Below are positions 1 through 5,748 of a DNA stretch of 5,748 bases, in pieces (within the stretch, counting starts at the first letter, position 1; each line of letters opens with the position of its first letter). The notes beneath the pieces are model-generated. The model worked only from the letters and a program-made list of their open reading frames with translations. It had not been told where the DNA came from and did not search any database. The DNA is taken from positions 1 to 5,748 of the forward strand of contig SLDH01000286.1 in NCBI GenBank assembly GCA_007125415.1. The letters run 5' to 3'. A program made the position numbers and the translations under genes. This DNA is from Roseovarius sp. Its GTDB lineage: Bacteria; Pseudomonadota; Alphaproteobacteria; Rhodobacterales; Rhodobacteraceae.

Positions 1-1
1 A

Positions 2-49
2 ATTCAGATGATCAGCAGGCTGCGGCAGGTGCCGAAGAAGGTCGGTTGA
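2..49 (+). CDS. C-terminal tail of an unidentified upstream gene (partial)
   Basis: The frame starting at base 2 is open to a TGA at 47-49 and reads IQMISRLRQVPKKVG, a basic tail. Almost every codon in it ends in G or C, as expected of a real gene in this GC-rich DNA. The alternative open frame 1 has mostly A/T third bases. The stop overlaps the start of the next gene as TGATG, a common translational-coupling arrangement. Only 15 residues are visible, so the product cannot be named. It is probably the previous member of the same operon. Confidence 0.45.
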   Translation: MQMISRLRQVPKKVG

Positions 50-1215
50 TGCGCATCCTCATGAGATGGGGCTTCAGGCTCGTCCTGTTTCTTCTCGTGC
101 TCGCCATAGGCGTCGGGTTCTGGAAGCGCGAGGAGTTGAACCGGCTCTGGGCCGTCAACAGCCTCTTTCACGCTGACAGGATTGTCGCGAACTTCTCCAA
201 CATGGAGCGCGCCTTTCTGACCGCCGAGCTGCCACGGGGAAACGGCCCCGTGTCAGACCTCCCCCAGGGGCCGTATGTCGCTCTGCCTGCGCAAATCGAA
301 GCCTGGATCGCACAGCGCGCTGTCACCTCGCTTCTGGTGCTGAGGCATGGCGAGATCGTCCATGAGAGCTATCATCTGGACACCGCACCCGAAGACCGCC
401 GGATCGGATGGTCCATCGCCAAGAGTTATCTGTCGGCGCTTTTGGGCGTGGTACTGGCGGAGGGGCATATCACATCGCTCGATGATCCGGTGACGCGTTA
501 CGTTCCGGCCCTCGCGGGTGGGGCCTATGACGGCGTCAGCATCCGACAGGTCGCGCAGATGAGCAGTGGTGTCACCTTCAACGAGGATTACCTCGACTAT
601 CATTCGGACATCAACCGCATGGGGCGGGTGCTGGCGCTGGGCGGGTCCATGGATGGCTTTGCCGTCGCTCTCAGCGAAACATTCGCCCGGCCCGGCGAGA
701 GTTGGGCCTATGTCTCCATCGACACGCATGTTCTGGCGATGGTCATCCGCGCAGCCGCGGGCCGTGACCTACCGTCGCTCATGTCCGAGAAGATCATCCA
801 GCCGCTCGGGTTCGAGGTCGGGCCCTATTACCTGACCGATGGGCAGGGTGTCGCCTTCGCGCTGGGCGGTCTCAATGTGACCACGCGTGATCAGGCCCGC
901 TTCGGCCTGATGATCGCCCGGGATGGACGCTACGGCGGCCGGCAGATTGTCCCGGCCGAGTGGATCGCGGCCTCGACCATCGGCACTGCGCCCACCGCTC
1001 CCGGCCAGGACAGTTACGGCTATCAGTGGTGGATCCCATCGGGCGCGCCCGAAGGCGTCGTGATGGCGCGGGGCATCTACGGGCAATACATCTACATTGA
1101 TCGCAATCGCGACGTGGTGATCGTCACCACCGCCGCTGACAGAGCCTTCAGAGAACCGGGGGTGCATCGCGGCAATGTCGAGATGTTCCGCGCAATCACA
1201 GAGATCGTGGGATAG
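49..1215 (+). CDS. Membrane-anchored serine hydrolase, beta-lactamase/NylB-like family
   Basis: This is a 388-residue penicillin-binding-fold serine hydrolase. One hydrophobic segment at about residues 9-25, followed by a basic WKREE stretch, looks like a signal anchor, so the catalytic domain should face the periplasm. The SxxK motif is S122-I-A-K125, with the nucleophile Ser and general-base Lys. The second motif is Y221-V-S223, and RGIYGQ at about 341-346 fills the place of the KTG-type third motif. The pattern YDGVSIRQV, then NEDY (Y181), Y-x-S, QWW and GIYGQ resembles 6-aminohexanoate-dimer hydrolase NylB as I recall it. The likely activity is ester or amide hydrolysis; the substrate is unknown. 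ATG 49 is preferred over TTG 46: AAGAAGG at 35-41 lies about seven bases upstream, and the ATG overlaps the preceding stop. The DUF2237 gene follows after 30 bases. Family call is firm, substrate is not. Confidence 0.9.
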   Translation: MRILMRWGFRLVLFLLVLAIGVGFWKREELNRLWAVNSLFHADRIVANFSNMERAFLTAELPRGNGPVSDLPQGPYVALPAQIEAWIAQRAVTSLLVLRHGEIVHESYHLDTAPEDRRIGWSIAKSYLSALLGVVLAEGHITSLDDPVTRYVPALAGGAYDGVSIRQVAQMSSGVTFNEDYLDYHSDINRMGRVLALGGSMDGFAVALSETFARPGESWAYVSIDTHVLAMVIRAAAGRDLPSLMSEKIIQPLGFEVGPYYLTDGQGVAFALGGLNVTTRDQARFGLMIARDGRYGGRQIVPAEWIAASTIGTAPTAPGQDSYGYQWWIPSGAPEGVVMARGIYGQYIYIDRNRDVVIVTTAADRAFREPGVHRGNVEMFRAITEIVG

Positions 1216-1245
1216 TGTGGTCACATCACTGCAAAGGAGTTTGAA

Positions 1246-1620
1246 ATGGTGGAAAAAGACGACTCAAGAAATGTACTCGGCGGCGACCTGGTGCTGTGCT
1301 CCAGCGATCCGCTGACCGGCTTTTTCCGGGACGGGCATTGCAACACCTGTGCACAGGATCACGGCAGCCATACCGTATGCGCCCTGATGACCGCCGAGTT
1401 TCTGGCCTTCTCGAAATATGTCGGGAACGATCTTTCCACACCACGCCCCGAGTTCGGCTTCAAGGGCCTGGCCCCCGGTGATCGGTGGTGCCTTTGCGCC
1501 TCACGCTTTCTTCAGGCGCATGATGAGGGCTGTGCGCCAAAGGTGCGGCTCGACGCCACGCATCAGCGCGCGCTCGAAATCGTCCCGCTGGCGGTGCTGC
1601 AGGAGCATGCGTCGGGTTGA
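1246..1620 (+). CDS. DUF2237 family protein (uncharacterised, Cys-rich)
   Basis: A 124-residue soluble protein of the DUF2237/COG3651 family, recognised from NVLGGDL, the CSSDPLTGFFRDG block, DHGSHTVCALMT, FLAFSK, GNDLSTPRPEFGF, PGDRWCLCASR and a DATH segment near residue 103. The length matches the whole domain with no fusion. Seven cysteines (18, 32, 35, 45, 82, 84, 96) and several histidines suggest metal binding or redox chemistry, but the family has no established function that I know of. No signal peptide is present, so it should be cytoplasmic. The start is well fixed: AAGGAG at 1234-1239 lies six bases before the ATG. It sits 30 bases after the serine hydrolase and 51 bases before the histidine phosphatase, all on the same strand, so an operon is likely. 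Compared with members I remember, the first Cys pair is altered here to HCNTC. Confidence 0.9.
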   Translation: MVEKDDSRNVLGGDLVLCSSDPLTGFFRDGHCNTCAQDHGSHTVCALMTAEFLAFSKYVGNDLSTPRPEFGFKGLAPGDRWCLCASRFLQAHDEGCAPKVRLDATHQRALEIVPLAVLQEHASG

Positions 1621-1671
1621 CGGTCTTCTGTGCTCTGGACCGGGAGCGCGCATGACCTAACTTCCTCTCCC

Positions 1672-2208
1672 ATGCGTCTGATTGCACTTGTCCTATGCCT
1701 GCTCGGCTGGCCCGCCTACGCCAATGATTGGGACGCCCTGCGCGAACCCGGAGCGGTGGCGATCATGCGCCACGCGCTCGCCCCGGGAACCGGCGATCCG
1801 GCAAATTTCACCCTGGATGACTGCGACACCCAGCGCAATCTGGATGCCCGTGGACGGGCGCAGGCCCGGCGTCTCGGAGAGGCGTTGCGCGAACGCGGTC
1901 TGACATTCGATGCGGTTCTGTCCAGCCAATGGTGCCGCGGGCTGGAGACGGCAGAACTTCTCGGCCTCGGCGCGGTAGAAGAGGCGCCAGTGCTGAATTC
2001 CTTCTTCAGGGACAGATCGACCCGCGATGCGCAGACGCGCGAGTTGCGAGCGTTTCTGCGACAGCAGGACAAGCGGCTGATGCTGGTCACGCATTTTGTC
2101 AACATCAGGGCGCTGACCGGGCAAGGGGTGGGCTCCGGCGAAACCCTCGTGATCCGGATGGCGCCCGATGGCATAGAGGTGCTGGGGCGGATCCGGATAG
2201 AGCCGTGA
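1672..2208 (+). CDS. Secreted histidine phosphatase family protein (phosphoglycerate-mutase-like fold)
   Basis: A 178-residue protein beginning with a typical signal peptide (MRLIALVLCLLGWPAYA, likely cleaved after residue 17), so it should be periplasmic. The rest is a short histidine phosphatase domain. R33-H34 in IMRHALAPG gives the phosphate-accepting His; the motif reads RHA instead of the common RHG. RNLDARGRAQARRLGEAL follows, then SSQWCRGLETA with pocket residue R89, and VTHFVNI with the second catalytic His, H141. The acid/base residue is not obvious; it may lie in the NSFFRDRSTRD region around 109-118. A longer reading from GTG 1630 would put 14 polar residues ahead of the signal peptide, so ATG 1672 is chosen, although no good SD precedes it. 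Substrate is unknown. It is probably co-transcribed with the preceding DUF2237 gene. Confidence 0.87.
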   Translation: MRLIALVLCLLGWPAYANDWDALREPGAVAIMRHALAPGTGDPANFTLDDCDTQRNLDARGRAQARRLGEALRERGLTFDAVLSSQWCRGLETAELLGLGAVEEAPVLNSFFRDRSTRDAQTRELRAFLRQQDKRLMLVTHFVNIRALTGQGVGSGETLVIRMAPDGIEVLGRIRIEP

Positions 2209-2239
2209 CCGGCACCCGGCTGTGGCCCTCGAAACACGC

Positions 2240-2267
2240 TTGGCATTTGCCGGGGATTCTCTAGGCT
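2240..2267 (+). promoter_or_regulatory. Possible sigma70-type promoter for the MFS gene
   Basis: In the 89-base gap before the transporter gene, TTGGCA (2240-2245) and TAGGCT (2262-2267) are separated by 16 bases. The -35 box is a fair match to TTGACA; the -10 box matches TATAAT at only three of six positions. The transporter start lies 30 bases further on. The transporter could equally be read through from the upstream genes. Confidence 0.25.
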
Positions 2268-2297
2268 TGGACCGAAGGGGCCTGCAAGAGGGAAGCC

Positions 2298-3461
2298 ATG
2301 CCTCAGATATCGGGTCAGGGCCCGCGCGTTCTTCTGGCGGCCGCATCCCTTGCTGCCGTCCTTGGCTCCGTTCATGCCTTCTCGGTTTTCCTCGAACCAC
2401 TTGAAGCCCATTTCGGTGCAAGCCGGGCCGCCATATCGCTCACCTACTCATTGGCGCTTGTGGCGCTGACCTGTTCTGTCCTCTTCGGGCCGCGTTTCTA
2501 CGGCCGCTGCTCTGCTGCGCGCCTTGTTCTGATCGCTGCCGGGCTTGGCGCTTCTGGGGTCTCGTTGGCCGCGATGGCACCATCGCTTCCGTTTCTTTGG
2601 CTGGGCTACAGTCTCATCTTCGGCGCGGCCAACGGGCTGGGCTATGGTTTTGGTCTGCAGATCGCGGCTCAGGAAAACCCGGGCCGCGAAGGGCTGGCCA
2701 TGGGTATCGTGACAGCCGCCTATGCGCTGGGATCCGTCGTGGCACCCGGGCTTTTCACTCGTGCTGTCGAGGTCAGCGGCTTTGCCCGCGCGATGTATGG
2801 GCTTGGACTGGGTCTGCTGGCCGTGGGGTTGGTCAGTGCGGCCCTGCTGCGCGGGGCATCTGTCCGGTTTGCGCCGCCTGTGGTGGATGCCCGTGCACTA
2901 CCCGAACTCCTGTCGCGGGTGCCGCTGCTGTGGTTGGGATATTTCGGCGGAGTCATGGCCGGGCTGATGGTTCTGGGGCATGCGGCGGGCATCCTTGCAA
3001 GCCTGCGCCCGGGATTCCCCGTCTGGATCGCGCCTGTGGTTATCTCGGTCTGCAACCTTCTCGGTAGCCTGATTGGTGGACAGCTGGCCGACAAGGTGCC
3101 ATTGGGCCGTCTGCTCTCGGGCATGGTGGTGATCACGTTGCTGGCGCTGATGGGCCTGGGCAGCGGCCTCGCGGCAGGCCTTGCGGTCGTATTTCTCGGC
3201 ATGGTGGGGTTCGCCTATGGCGGCACGATCGCCGCCTATCCCGCTGCCATCGCAAAGCTCTACGGCATGCGGGACAGTGCACGTATCTACGGCCTTGTCT
3301 TCACCGCCTGGGGAGCAGCCGGCCTGACGGGGCCATGGCTGGCAGGATACCTTTATGACATATCGCATGACTACCGGATCGCGCTTTTCTGCGCGATGGC
3401 GGCCGCAGGCCTGTCGATCAGCGCGGTAGCCCTGATCTTTCAGAGCCGCCCGGCCACCTGA
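2298..3461 (+). CDS. MFS transporter (oxalate/formate or monocarboxylate antiporter-like)
   Basis: A 387-residue inner-membrane protein with about 12 predicted helices, near residues 11-33, 45-65, 74-93, 97-120, 133-153, 165-184, 208-233, 243-262, 271-287, 291-315, 329-353 and 359-381, and a longer central loop at 185-205. This is the length and layout of the major facilitator superfamily. Helix 4 carries a glycine-rich face (GAANGLGYGFGLQ, 109-121). The second-half motif A is well formed (GGQLADKVPLGRLL, 260-273), while the first-half copy (GPRFYGRCSAAR, 64-75) has lost its usual Asp. The opening FSVFLEPLEAHFGASRAAIS and the AKLYGMRDSARIYG stretch before helix 11 are typical of the oxalate/formate and monocarboxylate groups, so an organic acid substrate is plausible but unproven. 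AGAGGGA at 2286-2292 lies five bases before the ATG and fixes the start. It ends convergent to the gad block. Confidence 0.9.
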   Translation: MPQISGQGPRVLLAAASLAAVLGSVHAFSVFLEPLEAHFGASRAAISLTYSLALVALTCSVLFGPRFYGRCSAARLVLIAAGLGASGVSLAAMAPSLPFLWLGYSLIFGAANGLGYGFGLQIAAQENPGREGLAMGIVTAAYALGSVVAPGLFTRAVEVSGFARAMYGLGLGLLAVGLVSAALLRGASVRFAPPVVDARALPELLSRVPLLWLGYFGGVMAGLMVLGHAAGILASLRPGFPVWIAPVVISVCNLLGSLIGGQLADKVPLGRLLSGMVVITLLALMGLGSGLAAGLAVVFLGMVGFAYGGTIAAYPAAIAKLYGMRDSARIYGLVFTAWGAAGLTGPWLAGYLYDISHDYRIALFCAMAAAGLSISAVALIFQSRPAT

Positions 3462-3476
3462 GCAAGGAAGCCGCAG

Positions 3477-3569
3477 TCACCCTCGCCCATCTCGAAGCCG
3501 GACCACTGTCCCGATGATTGACGAGGCCATACGCCACGCAGCCGTTGTAAACGGCGCTTTGATGCCCAT
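3477..3569 (-). CDS. Possible small protein of 30 residues with strong SD
   Basis: On the minus strand, AAGGAG (plus-strand positions 3576-3581) lies six bases before an ATG at 3569. The frame runs 30 codons to TGA at 3477. The product begins MGIKAPFTTAAWRMASSIIG and ends TVVRLRDGRG: a small basic peptide with a modest hydrophobic middle and no family I recognise. The same frame is open upstream to 3668, but only the internal ATG has the SD. Ideal SD spacing is the sole support for translation, and chance is a real possibility in a region this size. It does not overlap the MFS gene. Confidence 0.3.
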   Translation of the reverse strand: MGIKAPFTTAAWRMASSIIGTVVRLRDGRG

Positions 3570-3640
3570 GCCGTTCTCCTTGCTCGCGATGTGCGAATGT
3601 CGGCTCCCTTGCACGCGGCAAGACCTGAGGAGGGGCTGCA

Positions 3641-3669
3641 TTGACAGCTCAGCACTACACAAGTGCATT
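3641..3669 (+). promoter_or_regulatory. Promoter-like element with overlapping palindrome
   Basis: A consensus -35 box TTGACA (3641-3646) is followed after 17 bases by TGCATT (3664-3669), a weak -10 match. A perfect 5-base inverted repeat, GCACT-ACACA-AGTGC (3652-3666), occupies the spacer and runs into the -10, where an operator would be effective. CTCAGC occurs on both sides, at 3648-3653 and 3671-3676. AGGAGG at 3628-3633 also places the same TTG as a possible start codon, so the two readings compete. Any transcript would run antisense into the 3' end of the membrane-protein gene. Confidence 0.22.
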
Positions 3670-3802
3670 ACTCAGCTTCGGGCGGTGTAATGAATTCGTC
3701 ACGATCCGGATCGAAACGAAAGACACGGTGAAGATTGCCCTGGTAGAACCGGCCACCTCGGACCCTTTCATTGGCGCATCGCGGCGCGATCTTGCGCGTT
3801 CT
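3668..3802 (-). pseudogene. Start-less 44-codon frame ending in an EF-hand-like loop (possible gene remnant)
   Basis: Between an in-frame TAG (3803-3805) and a TAA at 3668, this minus-strand frame reads through RGGRFYQGNLHRVFRF and ends DPDRDEFITPPEAE. The last part fits the 12-residue EF-hand loop: Asp at positions 1, 3 and 5, Ile at 8, Thr at 9 and Glu at 12 (plus-strand 3677-3712). Position 6 is Glu instead of the usual Gly. No ATG, GTG or TTG start exists in the frame, so it cannot be an intact gene. Either it is the decayed end of a calcium-binding protein gene or the match is chance. Third-base G/C is only about half, which weakens the case. Confidence 0.18.
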
Positions 3803-3820
3803 CTACCCCGAAACTTGCTC

Positions 3821-3850
3821 CCGGATGCCGCCTCGGCGCGGACGATCCGG
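3821..3850 (-). terminator. GC-rich stem past the membrane-protein gene (weak terminator candidate)
   Basis: CCGGATGCCG at 3821-3830 pairs with CGGC (3834-3837) across a three-base loop and with ATCCGG (3845-3850) across a seven-base bulge. This gives an interrupted ten-pair stem starting 30 bases after the stop of the minus-strand membrane gene. Read on the minus strand it is followed only by a short TTT, not a T-run, so intrinsic termination would be weak. Confidence 0.25.
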
Positions 3851-3879
3851 TGGGCAAGACCGGGAGGATCAGGGGAAGA

Positions 3880-4734
3880 TCAGGCAGGGAGGGGATCGAG
3901 CGTTTCGATCTGCCGGCTCTCCCGGATGGTCAGCAACGCCGCGATGAAAAAGCAGCAGGCACCGAGCCAGAGGTGAATATTGACGACATCGTCGAGCCAA
4001 TGCGGCACCTGCGTTGCGGGCACGAAGGATGTGAGCGCCGCCGTCATGAAGAAGATGCAACCCAACAGGTTGACGGTCACGATCCACCAGTCGAGCGCCG
4101 CCGGCTTCCATGACCAGAAACCGTGGCTGGTTTCCATGAAGGCCAGATAGGCCGAGACAAGAAACAGCACCGAGCCGATCATGCCCGGAACCCACACCGT
4201 GATATCCTGCACATACCAGGCACTGCTCGCATCTATCGCATCGAAAGTGTTGAAATTGAAGGCGATGGTCCCGCAGAATTGTGCGAAGGTGCTGAGCCAT
4301 CCCAGGTTGTGCGGCCGCCAGCCGATCAGATGCATGCGTGGTGCAGCAGCGGGGGCGGAGGTCGGGAAATCGCCCGTGTTGGCGGCCTGCAGGTTTTGCA
4401 GGAACCCGCCGATCGTGAAGGGGATCGACCCGGCGAAGAAGACGATCGCGATCTGCGTTGCGCTGAAAGATGTCGGGATCAGCGACAATGTCGCGCCGAG
4501 CATGAAGAGAGCGGAGCCTACTGCGAAGAATGCGGCCATGCAGCGATTATAGGTCTGGCTGTGCCAGAGCCGCGTCGCCGCCTCATGCGGATCGCGAAGC
4601 AATCCCTTGCGGTGCTGCCGGGCACGCCAGACACTTCTTCTGCCATGCGCCATGACGCTGCGGAAGGTCACGAATCCCGGCGGCCCCTTGCAGATCGTCC
4701 CTGCCTCGTTTTCGGCGTCGCGCGAACGGGTCAT
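3880..4734 (-). CDS. Six-helix membrane protein linked to glutamate decarboxylase, YrhK-like N-terminal half
   Basis: A 284-residue inner-membrane protein. A basic cytoplasmic-looking N-terminus (1-60, with GRRSVWRARQHRKG) precedes helices near 65-86, 93-113, 144-164, 180-200, 214-237 and 253-270. The first helix pair, with an NRCMAAFFAVGSALFMLG segment and then FFAGSIPFTIGGFLQ, resembles the YrhK domain. The segment PHNLGWLSTFAQFCGTIAFN precedes an NTFDA that looks conserved in type. I do not know a function. It is not a GadC-type amino-acid antiporter: too few helices and no APC motifs. The ATG at 4734 lies 14 bases after the decarboxylase stop with no clear SD, which suggests translational coupling. 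The frame stays open upstream to 5016, but that part overlaps the decarboxylase and is not coding. A role in glutamate/GABA movement, acid response or membrane support of the decarboxylase is inference from position only. Confidence 0.8.
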   Translation of the reverse strand: MTRSRDAENEAGTICKGPPGFVTFRSVMAHGRRSVWRARQHRKGLLRDPHEAATRLWHSQTYNRCMAAFFAVGSALFMLGATLSLIPTSFSATQIAIVFFAGSIPFTIGGFLQNLQAANTGDFPTSAPAAAPRMHLIGWRPHNLGWLSTFAQFCGTIAFNFNTFDAIDASSAWYVQDITVWVPGMIGSVLFLVSAYLAFMETSHGFWSWKPAALDWWIVTVNLLGCIFFMTAALTSFVPATQVPHWLDDVVNIHLWLGACCFFIAALLTIRESRQIETLDPLPA

Positions 4735-4748
4735 GAGCGGGTGCCGCG

Positions 4749-5748
4749 TCAGTGATGGAAACCCGACGCATCCTCTTCTGCGAGAGGAACCTGAGCGGGG
4801 TGGGCCGCAATATGCGACAAGGCCGCCTTCATGTCGTCGATCAGCAGGGCGCAGAGATCGCGGCTGACGCCGTTGCGCACGAGAATGCGCTGAATGGCCT
4901 GATCCTCGCAATTCGCGGGCAGGGTGTAGGCCGGCACCTGCCAGCCACGCACCCGCAAGCGATCCGCCAGATCGAACAGGGTGAAGCCCGGGTCGGTGTC
5001 GTCCTTGAGCTTCCACGAGACCGCCGGGATGCCGCGGCTGCGATCGCCATCGAAGACGATCTCGAACGGCCCCATGGCGGAGATCTCGGCGGCGAGGTAA
5101 GCTGCGCTGTCATAGCAGGCGCCGTGCACCTTCTGGTAACCTTCGTGCCCCAGACGCACGAAATTGTAATACTGACACACGATCTGACCGCCCGGGCGAG
5201 AGAAATTGAGCGCGATGTCCTTCATGTTTCCACCCAGATAATTGACCCAGAAGATCATGTTTTCCGGCAGATCGCTTTCCTGACGCCAGAGCACCCAGCC
5301 GACCCCGAGCGGCGCGAGGCCGAACTTGTGCCCCGAGGCATTGATGGAGCGCACGCGCGGCAAGCGGAAATCCCATGCCAGATCCGGCGCGCAGAATGGA
5401 GCCAGAAATCCGCCACTGGCCCCGTCCACATGGATCGGGATGTCGAGCCCAGTGTCACGCTCAAGCCGGTCAAGCGCATCGCTGACGGCCTTCACGGGCT
5501 CATACTCGCCGGTAAAGGTCACGCCGAGGGTCGGTACCACGCCGATCGTGTTTTCATCGCAGTATTTCAGAACCTCGTCCGGTGTCATCAGCAGGCGCCC
5601 CGGCTCCATCGGGATTTCGCGGTGTTCCACATCCCAGTAGCGGGTGAACTTGTGCCAGCACACCTGAACGGGCCCGGTCACGAGATTGGGTTTGTCGGTG
5701 GGCTTGCCCGCCGCGCGGCGGCTGGCCTCCCATCGCCGTTTCATGGCC
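4749..5748 (-). CDS. gadB: Glutamate decarboxylase (partial; N-terminus beyond the right edge)
   Basis: A PLP-dependent decarboxylase that converts glutamate to GABA and CO2 with uptake of a proton. The visible 331 residues from the internal Met at 5744 align with Escherichia coli GadB from about residue 137. The frame is open to the window edge, so about 136 N-terminal residues are missing. The PLP lysine is in [11 protein letters not shown] (residue 140 here, equal to K276), with T76 and D107 matching T212 and D243. [59 protein letters not shown] and [10 protein letters not shown] are all strongly GadA/B-like. The chain ends in GFHH. The last His aligns with H465, which in E. coli closes the active site at neutral pH, so acid-gated activity is plausible. 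The six-helix membrane protein follows at 14 bases. The promoter lies outside the window. Confidence 0.95.
   Translation of the reverse strand, partial: AMKRRWEASRRAAGKPTDKPNLVTGPVQVCWHKFTRYWDVEHREIPMEPGRLLMTPDEVLKYCDENTIGVVPTLGVTFTGEYEPVKAVSDALDRLERDTGLDIPIHVDGASGGFLAPFCAPDLAWDFRLPRVRSINASGHKFGLAPLGVGWVLWRQESDLPENMIFWVNYLGGNMKDIALNFSRPGGQIVCQYYNFVRLGHEGYQKVHGACYDSAAYLAAEISAMGPFEIVFDGDRSRGIPAVSWKLKDDTDPGFTLFDLADRLRVRGWQVPAYTLPANCEDQAIQRILVRNGVSRDLCALLIDDMKAALSHIAAHPAQVPLAEEDASGFHH

Larger units (their letters stand above)
3462..3879. other. 418-base gap between convergent gene blocks
   Basis: No recognisable gene is found here. Reading frames on both strands are short, lack family motifs and in part show weak G/C third-base bias, unlike the flanking genes. 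The stretch includes a perfect inverted repeat GCCGTT-GTA-AACGGC at 3541-3555, and two close GATCAGG copies fall at its right end. It also includes the small ORF, promoter-like site, EF-hand-like frame and GC-rich stem listed separately. The MFS gene enters from the left and the membrane-protein gene from the right, so a terminator region would be expected; no strong hairpin plus T-run is seen. Confidence 0.6.

Noticed and set aside
1..5. Sequence begins AATTC, half of an EcoRI site, hinting at a cloned fragment end
   Set aside because: The right end shows no matching half-site, and five bases are too few to tell a cloning junction from coincidence.
1693..2421. Minus-strand reading frames of 231-242 codons
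   Set aside because: They lie opposite the histidine phosphatase, which has a signal peptide and catalytic motifs, and have no recognisable motif of their own.
3541..3555. Perfect inverted repeat GCCGTT-GTA-AACGGC as a terminator for the MFS gene
   Set aside because: The stem is only six pairs with a three-base loop, has no T-run after it, and lies 80 bases past the stop. Too weak to call.
3514..3690. Plus-strand frame of 58 codons starting MIDEAIRHAAVV
   Set aside because: No SD, no family resemblance, and it opposes the better-supported 30-codon minus-strand ORF. Treated as chance.
3641..3976. Plus-strand TTG-start frame of 111 codons with AGGAGG upstream
   Set aside because: Despite the good SD, about the last 97 bases run antisense into the real membrane gene, third-base composition is poor and no motif is seen. 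The TTG is also part of a TTGACA box.
4123..4755. Long plus-strand reading frame of 210 codons
   Set aside because: It lies antisense to the six-helix membrane gene, shows no domain motifs and has charged, low-order composition. It is a shadow of the minus-strand gene in GC-rich DNA.
4735..5016. Upstream extension of the membrane-protein frame by 94 codons
   Set aside because: This part overlaps the conserved C-terminal region of glutamate decarboxylase in another frame and has no membrane or family character. The start at 4734 fits the gene spacing.

Overview
The window is GC-rich and densely coded with a strong G/C bias at third codon positions. Together with the gene content this suggests an alphaproteobacterium, perhaps of the Rhodobacteraceae. 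That placement is inference from composition and protein flavour; no rRNA or marker gene is present.

Left block, + strand (1-3461). The C-terminal tail of an unidentified upstream gene ends in a TGATG overlap with a membrane-anchored, NylB-like beta-lactamase-fold serine hydrolase. Next come a small Cys-rich DUF2237 protein with a strong Shine-Dalgarno (SD) sequence and a short secreted histidine phosphatase. After an 89-base gap that may hold a promoter lies a 12-helix MFS transporter resembling the oxalate/formate and monocarboxylate group. The first genes are closely spaced and probably co-transcribed. Two of the products act at or beyond the inner membrane; no common pathway is evident.

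Middle (3462-3879). This 418-base gap separates two convergent gene blocks and has no gene I recognise. It holds a 30-codon minus-strand ORF with a well-placed SD, a TTGACA box overlapping a small palindrome, a start-less 44-codon minus-strand frame ending in an EF-hand-like loop, and a GC-rich stem just past the end of the right-hand block. All four are candidates only.

Right block, - strand (5748 down to 3880). A glutamate decarboxylase (gadB type, PLP-dependent) enters from the right edge, with about 136 N-terminal residues outside the window. It is followed 14 bases downstream by a six-helix membrane protein whose first helix pair looks YrhK-like. The decarboxylase would consume a proton while turning glutamate into GABA. 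The usual partner, the GadC antiporter, is not visible. The tightly linked membrane protein sits in that position and is the most interesting uncharacterised gene here. No tRNA, rRNA, CRISPR array, insertion sequence or phage feature was seen.
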